A DNA stretch of 64,000 nucleotides from Micromonospora echinofusca (lineage in GTDB: Bacteria; Actinomycetota; Actinomycetes; Mycobacteriales; Micromonosporaceae): assembly GCF_900091445.1 (NCBI RefSeq), contig NZ_LT607733.1:5173001-5237000 (forward strand). Reading direction: 5' to 3'. Made by a program: the position numbers and the translations under genes. The notes under the pieces are model-generated. The model was not told where the DNA came from. It ran no database searches and saw nothing but the letters and a program-made list of their open reading frames with translations. Shown piece after piece: positions 54,675-63,518 of the stretch. How positions within the stretch are numbered: the first letter of the stretch is position 1; each line of letters starts with the position of its first letter.

Positions 54675-55094
54675 GGTCCGCCTTTCGTGGACGGCCTGTG
54701 CCACGAAAGGCTATCGACCGACGTAGATCGTCTGGGCCGTCGAGCTATCGGTAGGCCGACATGAATCCAGGTGATCGACGGCGGCGCGAATCCGGCGACT
54801 GTGCTGTCGGTCGCCGTCGCCCGGTTGGGCTCGACCGCCCCAAGGCCGTGCGGGGGTGCGGCGGAAGGCGGGCGAAGCCGAGGAACCACCGACGCCGAAA
54901 CGCCGATACCTCTGTGGCATAAAGATACCTGTGTGGTATCGAGCGACGAGACCACCACACCGCCGGCCGTCGAGGTCCGGCACAGCCCGTCACGGCTGAT
55001 GAGACAGACCGCAGGCGGGAAGGCACCCGAGGCCGACGCCCGGTGGACACCTAACGATTGATAAGCATCCATTCCTGCTCGTAGCATCGCCACC
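54675..55094. other. Divergent intergenic region, holds repeat copy 2
   Basis: About 420 bp between the Tat-protein operon and the Fn3-CBM3 gene. It contains the tandem-box element at 54905-54940. Short frames on the minus strand through the element (54711-54983, 54745-55050) lack ribosome binding sites. Promoters for both genes must be here. Confidence 0.6.
54905..54940. repeat. 36-bp tandem-box element, copy 2
   Basis: Boxes ATACC-TCTGT-GGCAT (54906-54920) and ATACC-TGTGT-GGTAT (54925-54939), separated by AAAG; centres 19 bp apart. Inverted relative to copy 1 at 3978-4013, with 34 of 36 bases conserved. It lies 155 bp upstream of the Fn3-CBM3 gene and 230 bp upstream of the divergent Tat-protein operon. 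Confidence 0.7.
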
Positions 55095-55994
55095 ATGCGT
55101 GTCCGTCGCGTCACCACCGCCATCGTCCTCGCCGCGCTGCTGGGTCCGCTCGGGGTGGGTGCCGCGCGGGCGGACGACGCCCCGGCGCTGACCACGCCCG
55201 GCAGCCCCGTCGTCGTGGTCAACCAGCCACACCTGCTCACCCTCTCCTGGGCGCCCTCGACCTGGGTGGGCGAGCCGGCTGGCGAGGAACCGATCACGTA
55301 CGAGGTGCGGGCGCAACTCGGTCCGCACGTCTACCGCAGCCTCGGCAGCACGACCGCCACCACCCTGACGCTGACCAACCTCGCGCCCGGCAGCGAGTAC
55401 CGGCTCGTCGTCAACGCCTACACCCTCGGCGGCTACTCCGACCCCTCCCCCGTCACACCGGTCCGCACGGCGTACGGGCGGGCGAAGGTCAGCTACCTCA
55501 ACCTCGACTGGTCGCCGACGGACAACCAGATCCAGCACGTCCTCCAGGTCGTCAACACCGGCACCGGGCCGCTCGACCTCGCCGACGTGCGGGTGCGCTA
55601 CCACGTGACCTTCGAGGGCGGGGACACCTCACTGGCGCTCAACTGCGACTGGGCGGCGCTGGGCTGCGACCGGATCCGACGCTCGACGACGTTCTTCCCG
55701 CCGCCCCTGCCGCCCGGCGGGCCGTCGACGCCGACACCCACCCCGACGCCGACCCGCTACCCGCTGCCGGGCACGCCGATCCCCGGCTGGGTGGAGCTGA
55801 CCTTCACCGACGGCGTCCTCGCCCCGGGCGCGTCGTCCGGGCCGATCCAGTTGCGCCACCACCGGCCCGGCTGGACCGACATCGACGAACGCGACGACCC
55901 GAGCTGGCGTGCCGCCACCGGCCAGTGGACCGACAACAGCCGGATCACGCTCGACGTCGACGGCGTGCGCGAGTTCGGCGACACGTTCGCCTGA
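55095..55994 (+). CDS. Secreted Fn3-CBM3 protein (cellulose-binding)
   Basis: A 299-residue exported protein. Signal peptide at residues 1-26. Residues 35-130 are a fibronectin type III domain (LTLSWAPSTW, TTLTLTNLAPGSEYRLVVNAY). Residues 135-299 are a CBM3-like module interrupted by a Pro/Thr linker: NQIQHVLQVVNTGTGPLDLADV, CDWAALGCDRI, then WVELTFTDGVLAPGASSGPI and GWTDIDERDDPSW. No catalytic domain. With the GH12-CBM2 enzyme at 7.6 kb it suggests cellulose use. No clear ribosome binding site precedes the ATG. Confidence 0.82.
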   Translation: MRVRRVTTAIVLAALLGPLGVGAARADDAPALTTPGSPVVVVNQPHLLTLSWAPSTWVGEPAGEEPITYEVRAQLGPHVYRSLGSTTATTLTLTNLAPGSEYRLVVNAYTLGGYSDPSPVTPVRTAYGRAKVSYLNLDWSPTDNQIQHVLQVVNTGTGPLDLADVRVRYHVTFEGGDTSLALNCDWAALGCDRIRRSTTFFPPPLPPGGPSTPTPTPTPTRYPLPGTPIPGWVELTFTDGVLAPGASSGPIQLRHHRPGWTDIDERDDPSWRAATGQWTDNSRITLDVDGVREFGDTFA

Positions 55995-56186
55995 CGCGCG
56001 GCGACGACCGCCCGTGAACGCGGGCCGGACCGGGCCGGAGTGACGGCGGCGGCCCGTACGCGGCGACGACCGCGACCGTCGCGGCCGGCGGGCGGGCCGG
56101 CGGGAGCGGCGCAGGGCGTGGGGCGTGGGGTCCGGCCGGTGGCGCCGGCCCCGGTTCGGGGCGACGCCACCGGCCCGTGCCGCCGA

Positions 56187-56564
56187 CTACGCCGTCGCGC
56201 AGATGGCGTACGCGGTGCTGGTCCAGTTACCGGTGAACGTGTCCTCTCGTACGCGCCGATGGTGGCGGTGGCCGGCGCGGCGGCCGGGCCGCCGATGGGG
56301 CGGAAGTCGTCGACCACCGCCTCGCCGGTCGCACCGTTGAGCTCGTAACCCGTCCCGGTCAGCACCTTGCCCACCGGGCAGGTCGCCGTGACGCTGCGGA
56401 AGTCGTTCGAGTTGCTGGCGCTGGTCGCGGCGATCCGGACGAGGCCGGGGGACGGCGGCCGACGCGGGAGCGGCGGGGACGATCACCCCGGCCGCCACGG
56501 CGGCGCCGAGGAGGAGGGTGAACGCGCGGGATCGGGGCCGGCGGGCGGCTGGCTGAGCTGACAT
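56187..56564 (-). pseudogene. Secreted small protein with two compensating frameshifts
   Basis: The signal peptide (FTLLLGAAVAAGVIVPAAPASAA) and the last 19 codons (EDTFTGNWTSTAYAICATA) are in one frame. The middle coherent part (GLVRIAATSASNSNDFRSV, TCPVGKVLTGTGYELNGATG, VVDDFRPIGG) is in another. An extra C in the run at 56447-56451 and a missing base at 56243-56248 would account for both. Corrected, it is a 124-residue exported protein. It is either a recent pseudogene or two sequencing errors. Confidence 0.75.
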
Positions 56565-56651
56565 GTGAGTCTCCTGTCTGTCGCCTCGGTGGCGGCCTCC
56601 CGCAGAGTCGGGTCCAGACCGGCACGAAGGCGTTGCGATTGACGAACCTCA

Positions 56652-56709
56652 CGCTAGGTAGTCGCCCGACCAGGCGTTATCTCCAAGATGACTACGCTAA
56701 GTAGTCGAC
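56652..56709. promoter_or_regulatory. Direct and inverted repeats upstream of the frameshifted gene
   Basis: CGCTAGGTAGTCGCC (56652-56666) recurs as CGCTAAGTAGTCGAC (56695-56709). The second copy is also part of the palindrome GACTAC-N5-GTAGTC (56690-56706). It is 90-145 bp upstream of the frameshifted gene. It looks like a repressor operator, family unknown. The gap 56565-56829 holds no gene. Confidence 0.5.
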
Positions 56710-56829
56710 TGCTCGCCCCGGCGACGAAGCGTCCGCCCGAACGCTGGCGACCGTCACGCCCGTTCCGCCGCACCATGTCCGGGCGGGCCGCCGGCGGTTC
56801 GCCTGCGCCCCGCACGGCGTACGCGGCCG

Positions 56830-58203
56830 TCAGATCGTGTAGAGGATCTTCACCCCGTTGAGGCTGGTCGCCGAGACGCCCGCGCCACGGACGCCGGAGT
56901 TGAGGTTGCGCCAGCCGTTGTTGCTGGCCGCCTCGTGCACCATGCCCCCGGCCACCGTGTAGATGTGCTTGACCCCGTTGAAGTCGATCACGGCGAGCGC
57001 GTCGTTGCTGACCCCCGAGATGCCGGTCCACAGGTTGCGCCAGCCGGCGTTGCTGGCCGCCTCGTGCACCGAGCCCCCCGCCACCGTGTAGACGATCTTC
57101 ACACCGTTGAGGTTGATCGCGGCCAACGCGTTCGCGCTCACCCCGGAGATGCCCGAGTTGAGGTTGCGCCAGCCGTTGTTGCTCGCCGCCTCGTGCACCG
57201 AGCCCCCGACCACGGTGTAGATGATCTTCACACCGTTCAGACTGATCGCGGCCAACGCGTTCGGGCTCGCCCCGGAGATGCCGGTGTTCAGGTTCCGCCA
57301 GCCGTTGTTGCTGGCCGCCTCGTGCACCATGCCCCCGATCACGGTGTAGATGTACTTCACGCCGTCGACGTTGATCACGGCGAGCGCGTTGTTGCTGACC
57401 CCCGAGATGCCGGTCCACAGGTTGCGCCAGCCGGTGTCGCTGGACGCCTCGTAGACCCGGCCGTCGTTGACCGTGTAGAGCAGCTTGTTGGTGCCCATGA
57501 CCATCGACGCGGTTGCCGAGCCGGTGATGCTGTTGACCGGCAGCATCTGCCAGCCGCTGTGGCTGCCGGACTCGTACACCTGACGGTTGGAGCTGACCTG
57601 GCCGCAGTTCTGGCTGGTCATGTTGCGGGCCGGCGAGACGGGGCCGGAGACGTAGAGCGGGCCGGTGTTCGAGCTGCCGTCGGAGGTGATGCCGGAGGGC
57701 ACGCCGTTGAAGTACGCCTCGGTCTTGACGCCGTCGCGCGTCTGCTCGTAGTGCAGGTGCGGGCCGGTCGAGTTGCCGGTGCTGCCGACCCGGCCGAGCT
57801 GCTGACCGGTCGACACCCACTGCCCGACGCGCACCGGCGGCGACTCGATCATGTGCGCGTAGCTGGTCCGCCAGCCACCGCCGTGGTCGACCACCACGTA
57901 CCAGCCGCCGCCGGTGGTCCAGCCCGCGAAGGTGACGGTCCCGGCGTACGAGGCGAGGATCGGCCGGCCACTGCTGGCGCCGCCGGTGTAGGTCATGTCG
58001 ATGTCGTAGTCGTCGTGCCCGTAGTAGGTCGCCAGCCGCCAGGTCTCGCCGCAGGGGAACGGCATCTGGAAGTTCGGCCGTGGGCCGGCGGCCTCAGCCG
58101 GCGCGGCCACGACGGCGATGGCGCCCACGGCGAGCAGCGCGACGCCGGCGCCGGCGAGCGCCCGTCGGGCCGGGGCGAGGACGCGGGCGAGTAGACCCGT
58201 CAT
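56830..58203 (-). CDS. Secreted M23 peptidase with C-terminal propeller-like repeats
   Basis: A 457-residue secreted wall enzyme. Signal at residues 1-39. Residues 50-165 are an M23 (LytM) domain: His63 and Asp67 in YGHDDYDID, SYAHM (His117) and HLH at 149-151. From residue 209 there are six repeats starting V(Y/H)EAxSxxGW, the last four with a 43-residue period (starts 250, 293, 336, 379, 422), like a carbohydrate- or wall-binding beta-propeller. The gene is monocistronic. The propeller may direct it to the cell wall or a surface polymer. Confidence 0.93.
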   Translation of the reverse strand: MTGLLARVLAPARRALAGAGVALLAVGAIAVVAAPAEAAGPRPNFQMPFPCGETWRLATYYGHDDYDIDMTYTGGASSGRPILASYAGTVTFAGWTTGGGWYVVVDHGGGWRTSYAHMIESPPVRVGQWVSTGQQLGRVGSTGNSTGPHLHYEQTRDGVKTEAYFNGVPSGITSDGSSNTGPLYVSGPVSPARNMTSQNCGQVSSNRQVYESGSHSGWQMLPVNSITGSATASMVMGTNKLLYTVNDGRVYEASSDTGWRNLWTGISGVSNNALAVINVDGVKYIYTVIGGMVHEAASNNGWRNLNTGISGASPNALAAISLNGVKIIYTVVGGSVHEAASNNGWRNLNSGISGVSANALAAINLNGVKIVYTVAGGSVHEAASNAGWRNLWTGISGVSNDALAVIDFNGVKHIYTVAGGMVHEAASNNGWRNLNSGVRGAGVSATSLNGVKILYTI

Positions 58204-58330
58204 AGGGGAAGTTCCCTCCGGAGCCGGAATTTGATGTTGATGGATGCTAAGGCAGCCATCGACATCCGGCGAGAGGGCGGACGGGTGCGCGCGGTCGGGG
58301 CGCGGCCGGCGGCAGGTGGCGTACGACGGG

Positions 58331-59656
58331 TCAGGTGGTCGCCGTCGTGCCGGCGAGCAGGTCGAGGATCGTCTGGTTGGCCTCCCAGCCGTCGGGGAAC
58401 CTGACCGGCACGTCGAGGTGCACGATCTCCGTCGACGGGTGGGCGTCCAGCAGCTCGCCGATCCCGGCGCGCGCCACGACGACGCACGCGTGCCGGTGCC
58501 GCGACGTCAGCACGCACAGCCGCCCCGACTCGAGGTGGAACGCGGTCGCGTCGCGGCGGCCCGACAGCGGGTGCAGCACGATCGTCACGTCGTACTCCCG
58601 GCCCTGGAGCCGGTTGGCGGTGTCGACGGTGATGCCCGCCCCGGCCCCGCCCAGGTGCGCGCGGATGGCCGCGACCTGGTCGCGGTGGGCGGCCCCGACG
58701 GCGATCCGGTCGGCGGTGACCGGCGCGCCCGCCGGCGCGTGCTCGCTGACGGCGACCGCGCCGCGCCGGAGCATCCGCAGCGCCAGGGCCGCACAGGCCG
58801 AGGCGGCCTCGCCATCGGTACGCAGGGTCTGCCGCGCCGGCAGCTCGTGCAGGGCCCAGCCGGTGGCGGCGGCCAACTCCACCGTCCGGTCCAGGGCGTC
58901 CCCCGGCCCGGGCTCGGCGAGGTGCAGCGCCCGGTCGGCGGGACCGGTGCCGGCGCGGAACCCGGTGAACGGGTAGAACGCCGCAGCGACCACGGGCGCC
59001 GCCGAGGCGGGCAGCCGCCACGACACCGGCAGCCGGTGCACCGGCAGCTCCGGGTTGTGCCGCAGCAGCACCGCCACCGCCGACTGCATCGGGTCCCAGG
59101 TCAGGCCCGTCCAGCGGCCCGTCTCCACGGTCGAGAACGGGTCGAGCTGACCGGGGTCGCCGACGAACAGCGCCCGCTCGAACCGCCCCGCCACGCGCAG
59201 CAGGGCGTCCGAGCGCATCTGGTACGCCTCGTCCACGATCGCCCACGGCCAGGAGCCCTCGGCGACCGTGGCCCACTTGGCGGCCGTACCGATGATGACG
59301 GCCGGACCGCCGAGGTCGGCGACCTTCGCGGCGACCCGGACCGTCTCGTGGCCCCTGACCCGCTCGGACGGCCGGTAGTCGGCGGCGGAGAGCCGGCCGA
59401 TGCGCAGCTCGGGCGCCTTGCGCGCCAGGCGGTCGATGAGGTCGTCGACCTGCTCGTTGGTCTGCGCGACGATGATCAGCGGCTCGCCGGCGGCGGCCAG
59501 CTCCACGGCGGCGCGCACCACCAGGGTCGACTTGCCGGCGCCCGGCGGCGAGTCGACCACCACGCCGCGATGGTCGCCGGAGCGCAGGTCGGCCAGTACG
59601 GCGGTGATGACCCGCTCCGCCTCGACCGCCGGCGGCACCTCCAGCCCGGAGCGCAT
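58331..59656 (-). CDS. SF1-type AAA helicase-like ATPase
   Basis: A 441-residue P-loop ATPase of helicase superfamily 1: Walker A DSPPGAGKSTLVVRAAVELA, motif Ia IIVAQTNEQ, Walker B AIVDEAYQM, motif III LFVGDPGQLDPF, motif V/VI VDTANRLQGREYDVTIVLHP and VLTSRHRHACVVVARA. No nuclease domain is seen. Single-domain helicases like this occur in DNA repair or mobile elements. ATG at 59656. Monocistronic; the next gene upstream on the same strand is a sugar isomerase 23 bp away. Confidence 0.92.
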   Translation of the reverse strand: MRSGLEVPPAVEAERVITAVLADLRSGDHRGVVVDSPPGAGKSTLVVRAAVELAAAGEPLIIVAQTNEQVDDLIDRLARKAPELRIGRLSAADYRPSERVRGHETVRVAAKVADLGGPAVIIGTAAKWATVAEGSWPWAIVDEAYQMRSDALLRVAGRFERALFVGDPGQLDPFSTVETGRWTGLTWDPMQSAVAVLLRHNPELPVHRLPVSWRLPASAAPVVAAAFYPFTGFRAGTGPADRALHLAEPGPGDALDRTVELAAATGWALHELPARQTLRTDGEAASACAALALRMLRRGAVAVSEHAPAGAPVTADRIAVGAAHRDQVAAIRAHLGGAGAGITVDTANRLQGREYDVTIVLHPLSGRRDATAFHLESGRLCVLTSRHRHACVVVARAGIGELLDAHPSTEIVHLDVPVRFPDGWEANQTILDLLAGTTATT

Positions 59657-59679
59657 CGATCCCACCTTCCCCCCGAGGT

Positions 59680-60528
59680 CTACGGGAGATTACGCCCGGT
59701 CAGGCCGCGCAGGAAGGCCAGCCCCTCGACGGCGAGGGTGTCGGGGTCGGCGGTGAGGGGCCGCCACACGGACATCGGCACGGCCAGCGCCTCGGCGGTG
59801 AACGACTCGATGTTCACCTGGCCGGTGTAGCCGATGCCGGCCAGGGCGTCGAACATCCCCGGCCAGTCGAGGTGGTCGCCGCCGGGCACCCCACGGTCGT
59901 TGCCACACACCTGCACGTGCGCGAGCCGGTCGCCGGCCAGCTGGATGGCGGCCGGCAGGTCACGCTCCTCGATGTTGAGGTGGAAGGTGTCCAGGGCGAG
60001 GCCCAGGCCGGGGACGCCGGCCACCACCTCCAGCGCCTGGTCGACGGTGTTGAGCAGGCTCGTCTCGAACCGGTTGAGCGGTTCGAGGGCAATCGTCACG
60101 CCCTGGCCGGCGGCCTCGTCGGCCAGGGGCCGGAGCCGCTCGACGAGGCGCGCGACGGTGGCCCGACGGGCGTCCGCGTCCAGCAGCCACCGCCGGCCGG
60201 CCGGCGCGTAGAGCGGACCCGCCACCACGGCGGCCCCCACCCGGCCGGCGGCCCGCACGCACTGCCGCACGAACTCTTCCGTACGCCGTACGACCTCCTC
60301 GTCGTCGGCGAGCAGGTCGTGCCCGGGCAGCAGGCCGGCGCAGACGGCGGGGGTCAGGCCCAGCCCGGCGAGCAGGTCGGCGGCGCGGTCGGGGTCCCAG
60401 TCGCCGGGCGCCTGGACGGTCAGCTCGACGGCGTCGAAGCCCCAGGCCCTGATCCGTGGGGCCAGTTCGGCGAGCGCCTCGTCGGTCAGCGGTGCCGCCC
60501 ACGCCCACGTGTTGATGCCGATGCGCAT
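59680..60528 (-). CDS. Sugar phosphate isomerase/epimerase (TIM barrel)
   Basis: A 282-residue AP-endonuclease-2-like TIM-barrel protein. Metal and substrate residues: EPLNRFETSLLNT (Glu), ALDTFHLNIEE (Asp and His), HVQVCGNDRGVPGGDHLDW (His and Asp), and QVNIESFTAEA (Glu). This set matches D-tagatose/D-allulose 3-epimerases and related isomerases that act on ketoses. The substrate is not decided. ATG at 60528. Linked to the helicase gene by a 23-bp gap. Confidence 0.92.
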   Translation of the reverse strand: MRIGINTWAWAAPLTDEALAELAPRIRAWGFDAVELTVQAPGDWDPDRAADLLAGLGLTPAVCAGLLPGHDLLADDEEVVRRTEEFVRQCVRAAGRVGAAVVAGPLYAPAGRRWLLDADARRATVARLVERLRPLADEAAGQGVTIALEPLNRFETSLLNTVDQALEVVAGVPGLGLALDTFHLNIEERDLPAAIQLAGDRLAHVQVCGNDRGVPGGDHLDWPGMFDALAGIGYTGQVNIESFTAEALAVPMSVWRPLTADPDTLAVEGLAFLRGLTGRNLP

Positions 60529-60831
60529 CCGTACCCTCTCGCCGTCACTCGATGAGACCGTCGACTGTAGAGGGCCCGTCGGCTCCGGCGTGGGCGGGCG
60601 GCGCGGGAACGCCGGAACGGGGGCGTGAACCTATGGGCCGACTGGCAGGCGGTCGACCGCAGGAACCTGCGGACGTTCCGACGCGGGATGTCCGAACGGA
60701 CGGCGCCCACGTGGCGCAAGAGAGCTGACGGGCCCCGGCGTCTTGGCTCCGCCCGGCCGCGTTCCGGTGAGCGCAGGACTAGACACCGGCACACCGGGTA
60801 CCCGCGGCCGGGATCTGGAGGTGGTGCCCGG
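60529..60831. other. Intergenic region with a perfect 16-bp palindrome
   Basis: About 300 bp between the isomerase and the GYD gene. CCGCAGG-AA-CCTGCGG at 60657-60672 is a perfect palindrome. There is no convincing gene in the gap; the upstream frame leading into the GYD gene lacks a ribosome binding site. Confidence 0.5.
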
Positions 60832-61152
60832 ATGGCGAGGTTCCTGTTCACGGCGACCTACACGGTCGAGGGGATCAGCGGGTTGATGAAGGAGGGCGGG
60901 GCGAGACGCGCCGAGGTGATCCAGGCGTTGGTCGAGAACACCGGCGGCCGGTTGGAGTCGTTCGACTTCGCGCTCGGCCCCTACGACGTGTACGTGATCT
61001 GCGACCTTCCCGACCAGCAGACCGCCGTCGCCCTGGCCGCCACGATCCGGGCGGCCGGCGGCCTGGACACCCGGATCAACCCGCTGCTGACGCCTCAGGA
61101 CATGGACGAGGCGCTCCGGTTGAAGGTGGCCTACCGGCCGCCGGGAGCCTGA
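60832..61152 (+). CDS. GYD-domain protein
   Basis: A 106-residue protein of the GYD family: ARFLFTATYTVEGISGLMKEGG, GPYDVYVICDLPDQQTAVALA, and a final helix ending YRPPGA. The family is a ferredoxin-like-fold group near DUF1330 and similar, with no fixed function. ATG at 60832 follows GGAGGTGG. A small terminator hairpin lies after it. Confidence 0.9.
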   Translation: MARFLFTATYTVEGISGLMKEGGARRAEVIQALVENTGGRLESFDFALGPYDVYVICDLPDQQTAVALAATIRAAGGLDTRINPLLTPQDMDEALRLKVAYRPPGA

Positions 61153-61187
61153 CCCGCCGCCCCTGCCGCCACGGGAGTTCGACGTGG

Positions 61188-61207
61188 CGCCGTGGGCTGC
61201 CACGGCG
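61188..61207 (+). terminator. Possible terminator hairpin after the GYD gene
   Basis: CGCCGTGG (61188-61195) and CCACGGCG (61200-61207) form an 8-bp perfect stem with a 4-nt loop, 36 bp past the stop. Confidence 0.6.
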
Positions 61208-61319
61208 TTCCGGCCGCCTCCCTGCGTGGAGCAGGGCGGACACGACCCGTTCGGTCATGCCCGCCCTGCCGTCATCGTCGATCTGGTCCGTGTCCTGGTG
61301 CGGTGACCGCGCGTACGAC

Positions 61320-62156
61320 TCAGCCGACGCGCTGGCGGGGGCGGGTCAGGGCGAAGCCGACCACCCCCGCGACGGCGGCCAGGATGCCGCCGGCGATGGT
61401 CCAGTACCAGCGGGACGACAGGCTCGGCCACCGGACCCAGTCGAACCAGCCGTCGTCCTCCTCGTCGCCGGCCGCCGCCGGGGCCGGCGTGCTGGCGGTC
61501 GGGTCGCCAGCGAGCACCTTGCCCGGGTTCACCGCCGGGACCAGGGGCTCCTTCAGGTCGCCGCCCTCCGGCTCGGTGTCGCCGTCGGACTCCACCCCGA
61601 CGAGCAGGCTCACCTCGATCGGCAGGCCCAGTTCCTGCTCCGGCAACTCGATGCCGGACAGCCGGACGTAGTAGGTGCCCGGCAGCGGGTCACCCGACCA
61701 CGGCTCGGCCCACGAGCGCACCTGGCGCAGCTCGCAGTCGAGTTCGACGGTGGCGGCGCTCTTGGACGCCACCGGGGTCTGCGCCCCGGCGACACACGCC
61801 TGCCGGCGGCGCAGCCCGTCGAAGACCTCGACGGTCCAGGTGGAGTCGCCCTTCCGGCTCGCCGCGGCGGGCAGCGACACGGTGGCCGCCACGTGGTGGG
61901 TGTCCCCCGCCTCGGCCGTGAACGACCAGTACAGGTAGTCGCCCACGGAGGCACCGACCCGTACGGGCTGGCCGGGGCTGATGCCGGCGGCGGTGAGGAA
62001 CGAGGTGCCGGCCTTGTTGATGGTGGCGGCCCCCGGCGACGGGGTGGGCGTGTCCGCGCTGGCGGCGGCCGGCAGCGCGACGGCGATACCGGTGGCGGCG
62101 AGCAGCACCGCCGCCCGGCGGGCCGAGATCAGGGCCGGAGCCTTCCGCATCGTCAT
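61320..62156 (-). CDS. Exported membrane-anchored protein, vWA operon
   Basis: A 278-residue protein with a signal peptide (residues 1-34) and a C-terminal transmembrane helix (WYWTIAGGILAAVAGVVGFAL) with a basic end. The outer domain is beta-rich: FTAEAGDTHHVAATVSLPAA, TYYVRLSGIELPEQELGLP. It starts inside the stop of the vWA gene (ATGA), so the two are coupled. Both are type I-like surface proteins with similar outer domains. They may form one complex. No family is named. Confidence 0.82.
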   Translation of the reverse strand: MTMRKAPALISARRAAVLLAATGIAVALPAAASADTPTPSPGAATINKAGTSFLTAAGISPGQPVRVGASVGDYLYWSFTAEAGDTHHVAATVSLPAAASRKGDSTWTVEVFDGLRRRQACVAGAQTPVASKSAATVELDCELRQVRSWAEPWSGDPLPGTYYVRLSGIELPEQELGLPIEVSLLVGVESDGDTEPEGGDLKEPLVPAVNPGKVLAGDPTASTPAPAAAGDEEDDGWFDWVRWPSLSSRWYWTIAGGILAAVAGVVGFALTRPRQRVG

Positions 62157-63457
62157 CGGGTCCTCCAGACCGCTACCCACCAACGGGTCAGCCAACCAAC
62201 GATCAACCCACTGAGCAGGCCCGCGAGGGTCAGTACGCCCAGCAGCACCCAGCCCCGGCCGAGACCCGGGCTGTTCGGGGCGGGCGACGCGTCGACCAGG
62301 TCGATGGTCAGTTCGAGCGGCATGCCCGGGGCCTGACCGGCACCCGCCTTGGCGGAGAAGGAGTTGCTGACGACCAGGCAGACGACGGTGGGCTCGGGAG
62401 CCTTCTCCGTCGAGTCGGAGAAGACGCCGCCCTCGTCGCCGTCCTCCGCCTCGTCCTCGTCGTCGTCCGTCGCCGCCCAGCGCACGCCGGTCGACAGCAC
62501 GTCGGTACGACCGCTGCCGGCGTCGTTGCCCCGGACCAGTTCCCGTCCGTCGGTGGCAGTGGCCCGCAGCAGTACGCCGTAGTCCCGGTTCAACGGCCGG
62601 TCCAGGCCGATGCTCACCGAGGCCCGCAGCTCCTGCCCCGGCTGGACCGGAATCCGGTACCACCGGTGCTCCTCGAAGCGCTCCCGGTCGGTGTAGACGC
62701 CGGGGGTGAGCACGGGCGCCTTGGCGCAGACGTCGGTGCCGGCCACCTTCGCCGGAGTCTTGGCGTGGGTGTCCTTGGCCCGCTGCACGAGCTGCTTGAT
62801 CCGCCGGGTCAGGTCGTCCTTGCTCTGCGCCGAGGTGTACGTGCCGCCGGTCGCCGAGGCGATGCAGACAAGCTGCCTGCGTACCTTCTCGTCGGGGATG
62901 AGGCCGAGCGTGTCGACCACCAGTTTGGTGCCCTGGGCGGCCAGCTCGCGGGCCACCTCGCAGGGGTCCGGCGGCGCGCAGGTGTCCTCGCCGTCGGTGA
63001 TGAGCACGATGCGCCGGGTGGTCTCGCCGGTGCCGAGGTCCTTGGCCGCCTCGCGCAGGGCCAGCCCGACCGGGGTGAAGCCGGTGGGGCGCAGGGTGGC
63101 GATGGCGTTCTTGGCCTTCACCCGGTCGACGGGGCCGACCGGTACGAGCTGCTGGGTGTCCTGGCAGCCGACCTTCTTGTCGTCGCCGCCGTAGGTGGCG
63201 CCGAGGACGCGGATGCCGAGGTCCGTCGTCTCGGGCAGCGCGTCCACGACGTCGTTGAACGCCTCCTGGGCGACGGCGATGCGGGAGCGCCCGCCGATGT
63301 CCTTGGCGCGCATCGAGCCACTCACGTCGAGCACCAGCTCCACTTTGGGCGGCTCGACGGGTGCGGTCTCGTGCTCGTCGGCGTAGGCGGGAACGCCAAG
63401 TGTCGGGAAGGCCACCAACAGTCCTATGAGGACTATTGGAAGCCGTCGTTTGATCAT
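62153..63457 (-). CDS. Secreted, membrane-anchored vWA-domain protein
   Basis: A 434-residue protein with an N-terminal signal (PIVLIGLLVAFPTLGVPAYA). Residues 40-240 are a von Willebrand factor A domain with a full MIDAS: DVSGSM, a Thr in PTGFTPVG, and LITDGEDT. A beta domain (ERFEEHRWYRIPVQPGQEL) and acidic stretch follow, then a C-terminal transmembrane helix (WVLLGVLTLAGLLSGLIVG). Such proteins bind other surface proteins via a metal. ATG at 63457 or GTG 63460 after AGGA; ATG 63481 also possible. Confidence 0.9.
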   Translation of the reverse strand: MIKRRLPIVLIGLLVAFPTLGVPAYADEHETAPVEPPKVELVLDVSGSMRAKDIGGRSRIAVAQEAFNDVVDALPETTDLGIRVLGATYGGDDKKVGCQDTQQLVPVGPVDRVKAKNAIATLRPTGFTPVGLALREAAKDLGTGETTRRIVLITDGEDTCAPPDPCEVARELAAQGTKLVVDTLGLIPDEKVRRQLVCIASATGGTYTSAQSKDDLTRRIKQLVQRAKDTHAKTPAKVAGTDVCAKAPVLTPGVYTDRERFEEHRWYRIPVQPGQELRASVSIGLDRPLNRDYGVLLRATATDGRELVRGNDAGSGRTDVLSTGVRWAATDDDEDEAEDGDEGGVFSDSTEKAPEPTVVCLVVSNSFSAKAGAGQAPGMPLELTIDLVDASPAPNSPGLGRGWVLLGVLTLAGLLSGLIVGWLTRWWVAVWRTR

Positions 63458-63518
63458 CACGGCGCCGATCCTAGTGATCATCGTGCTTATGGCCGCCGGG
63501 TGGCGTCACTCCGTCCAC

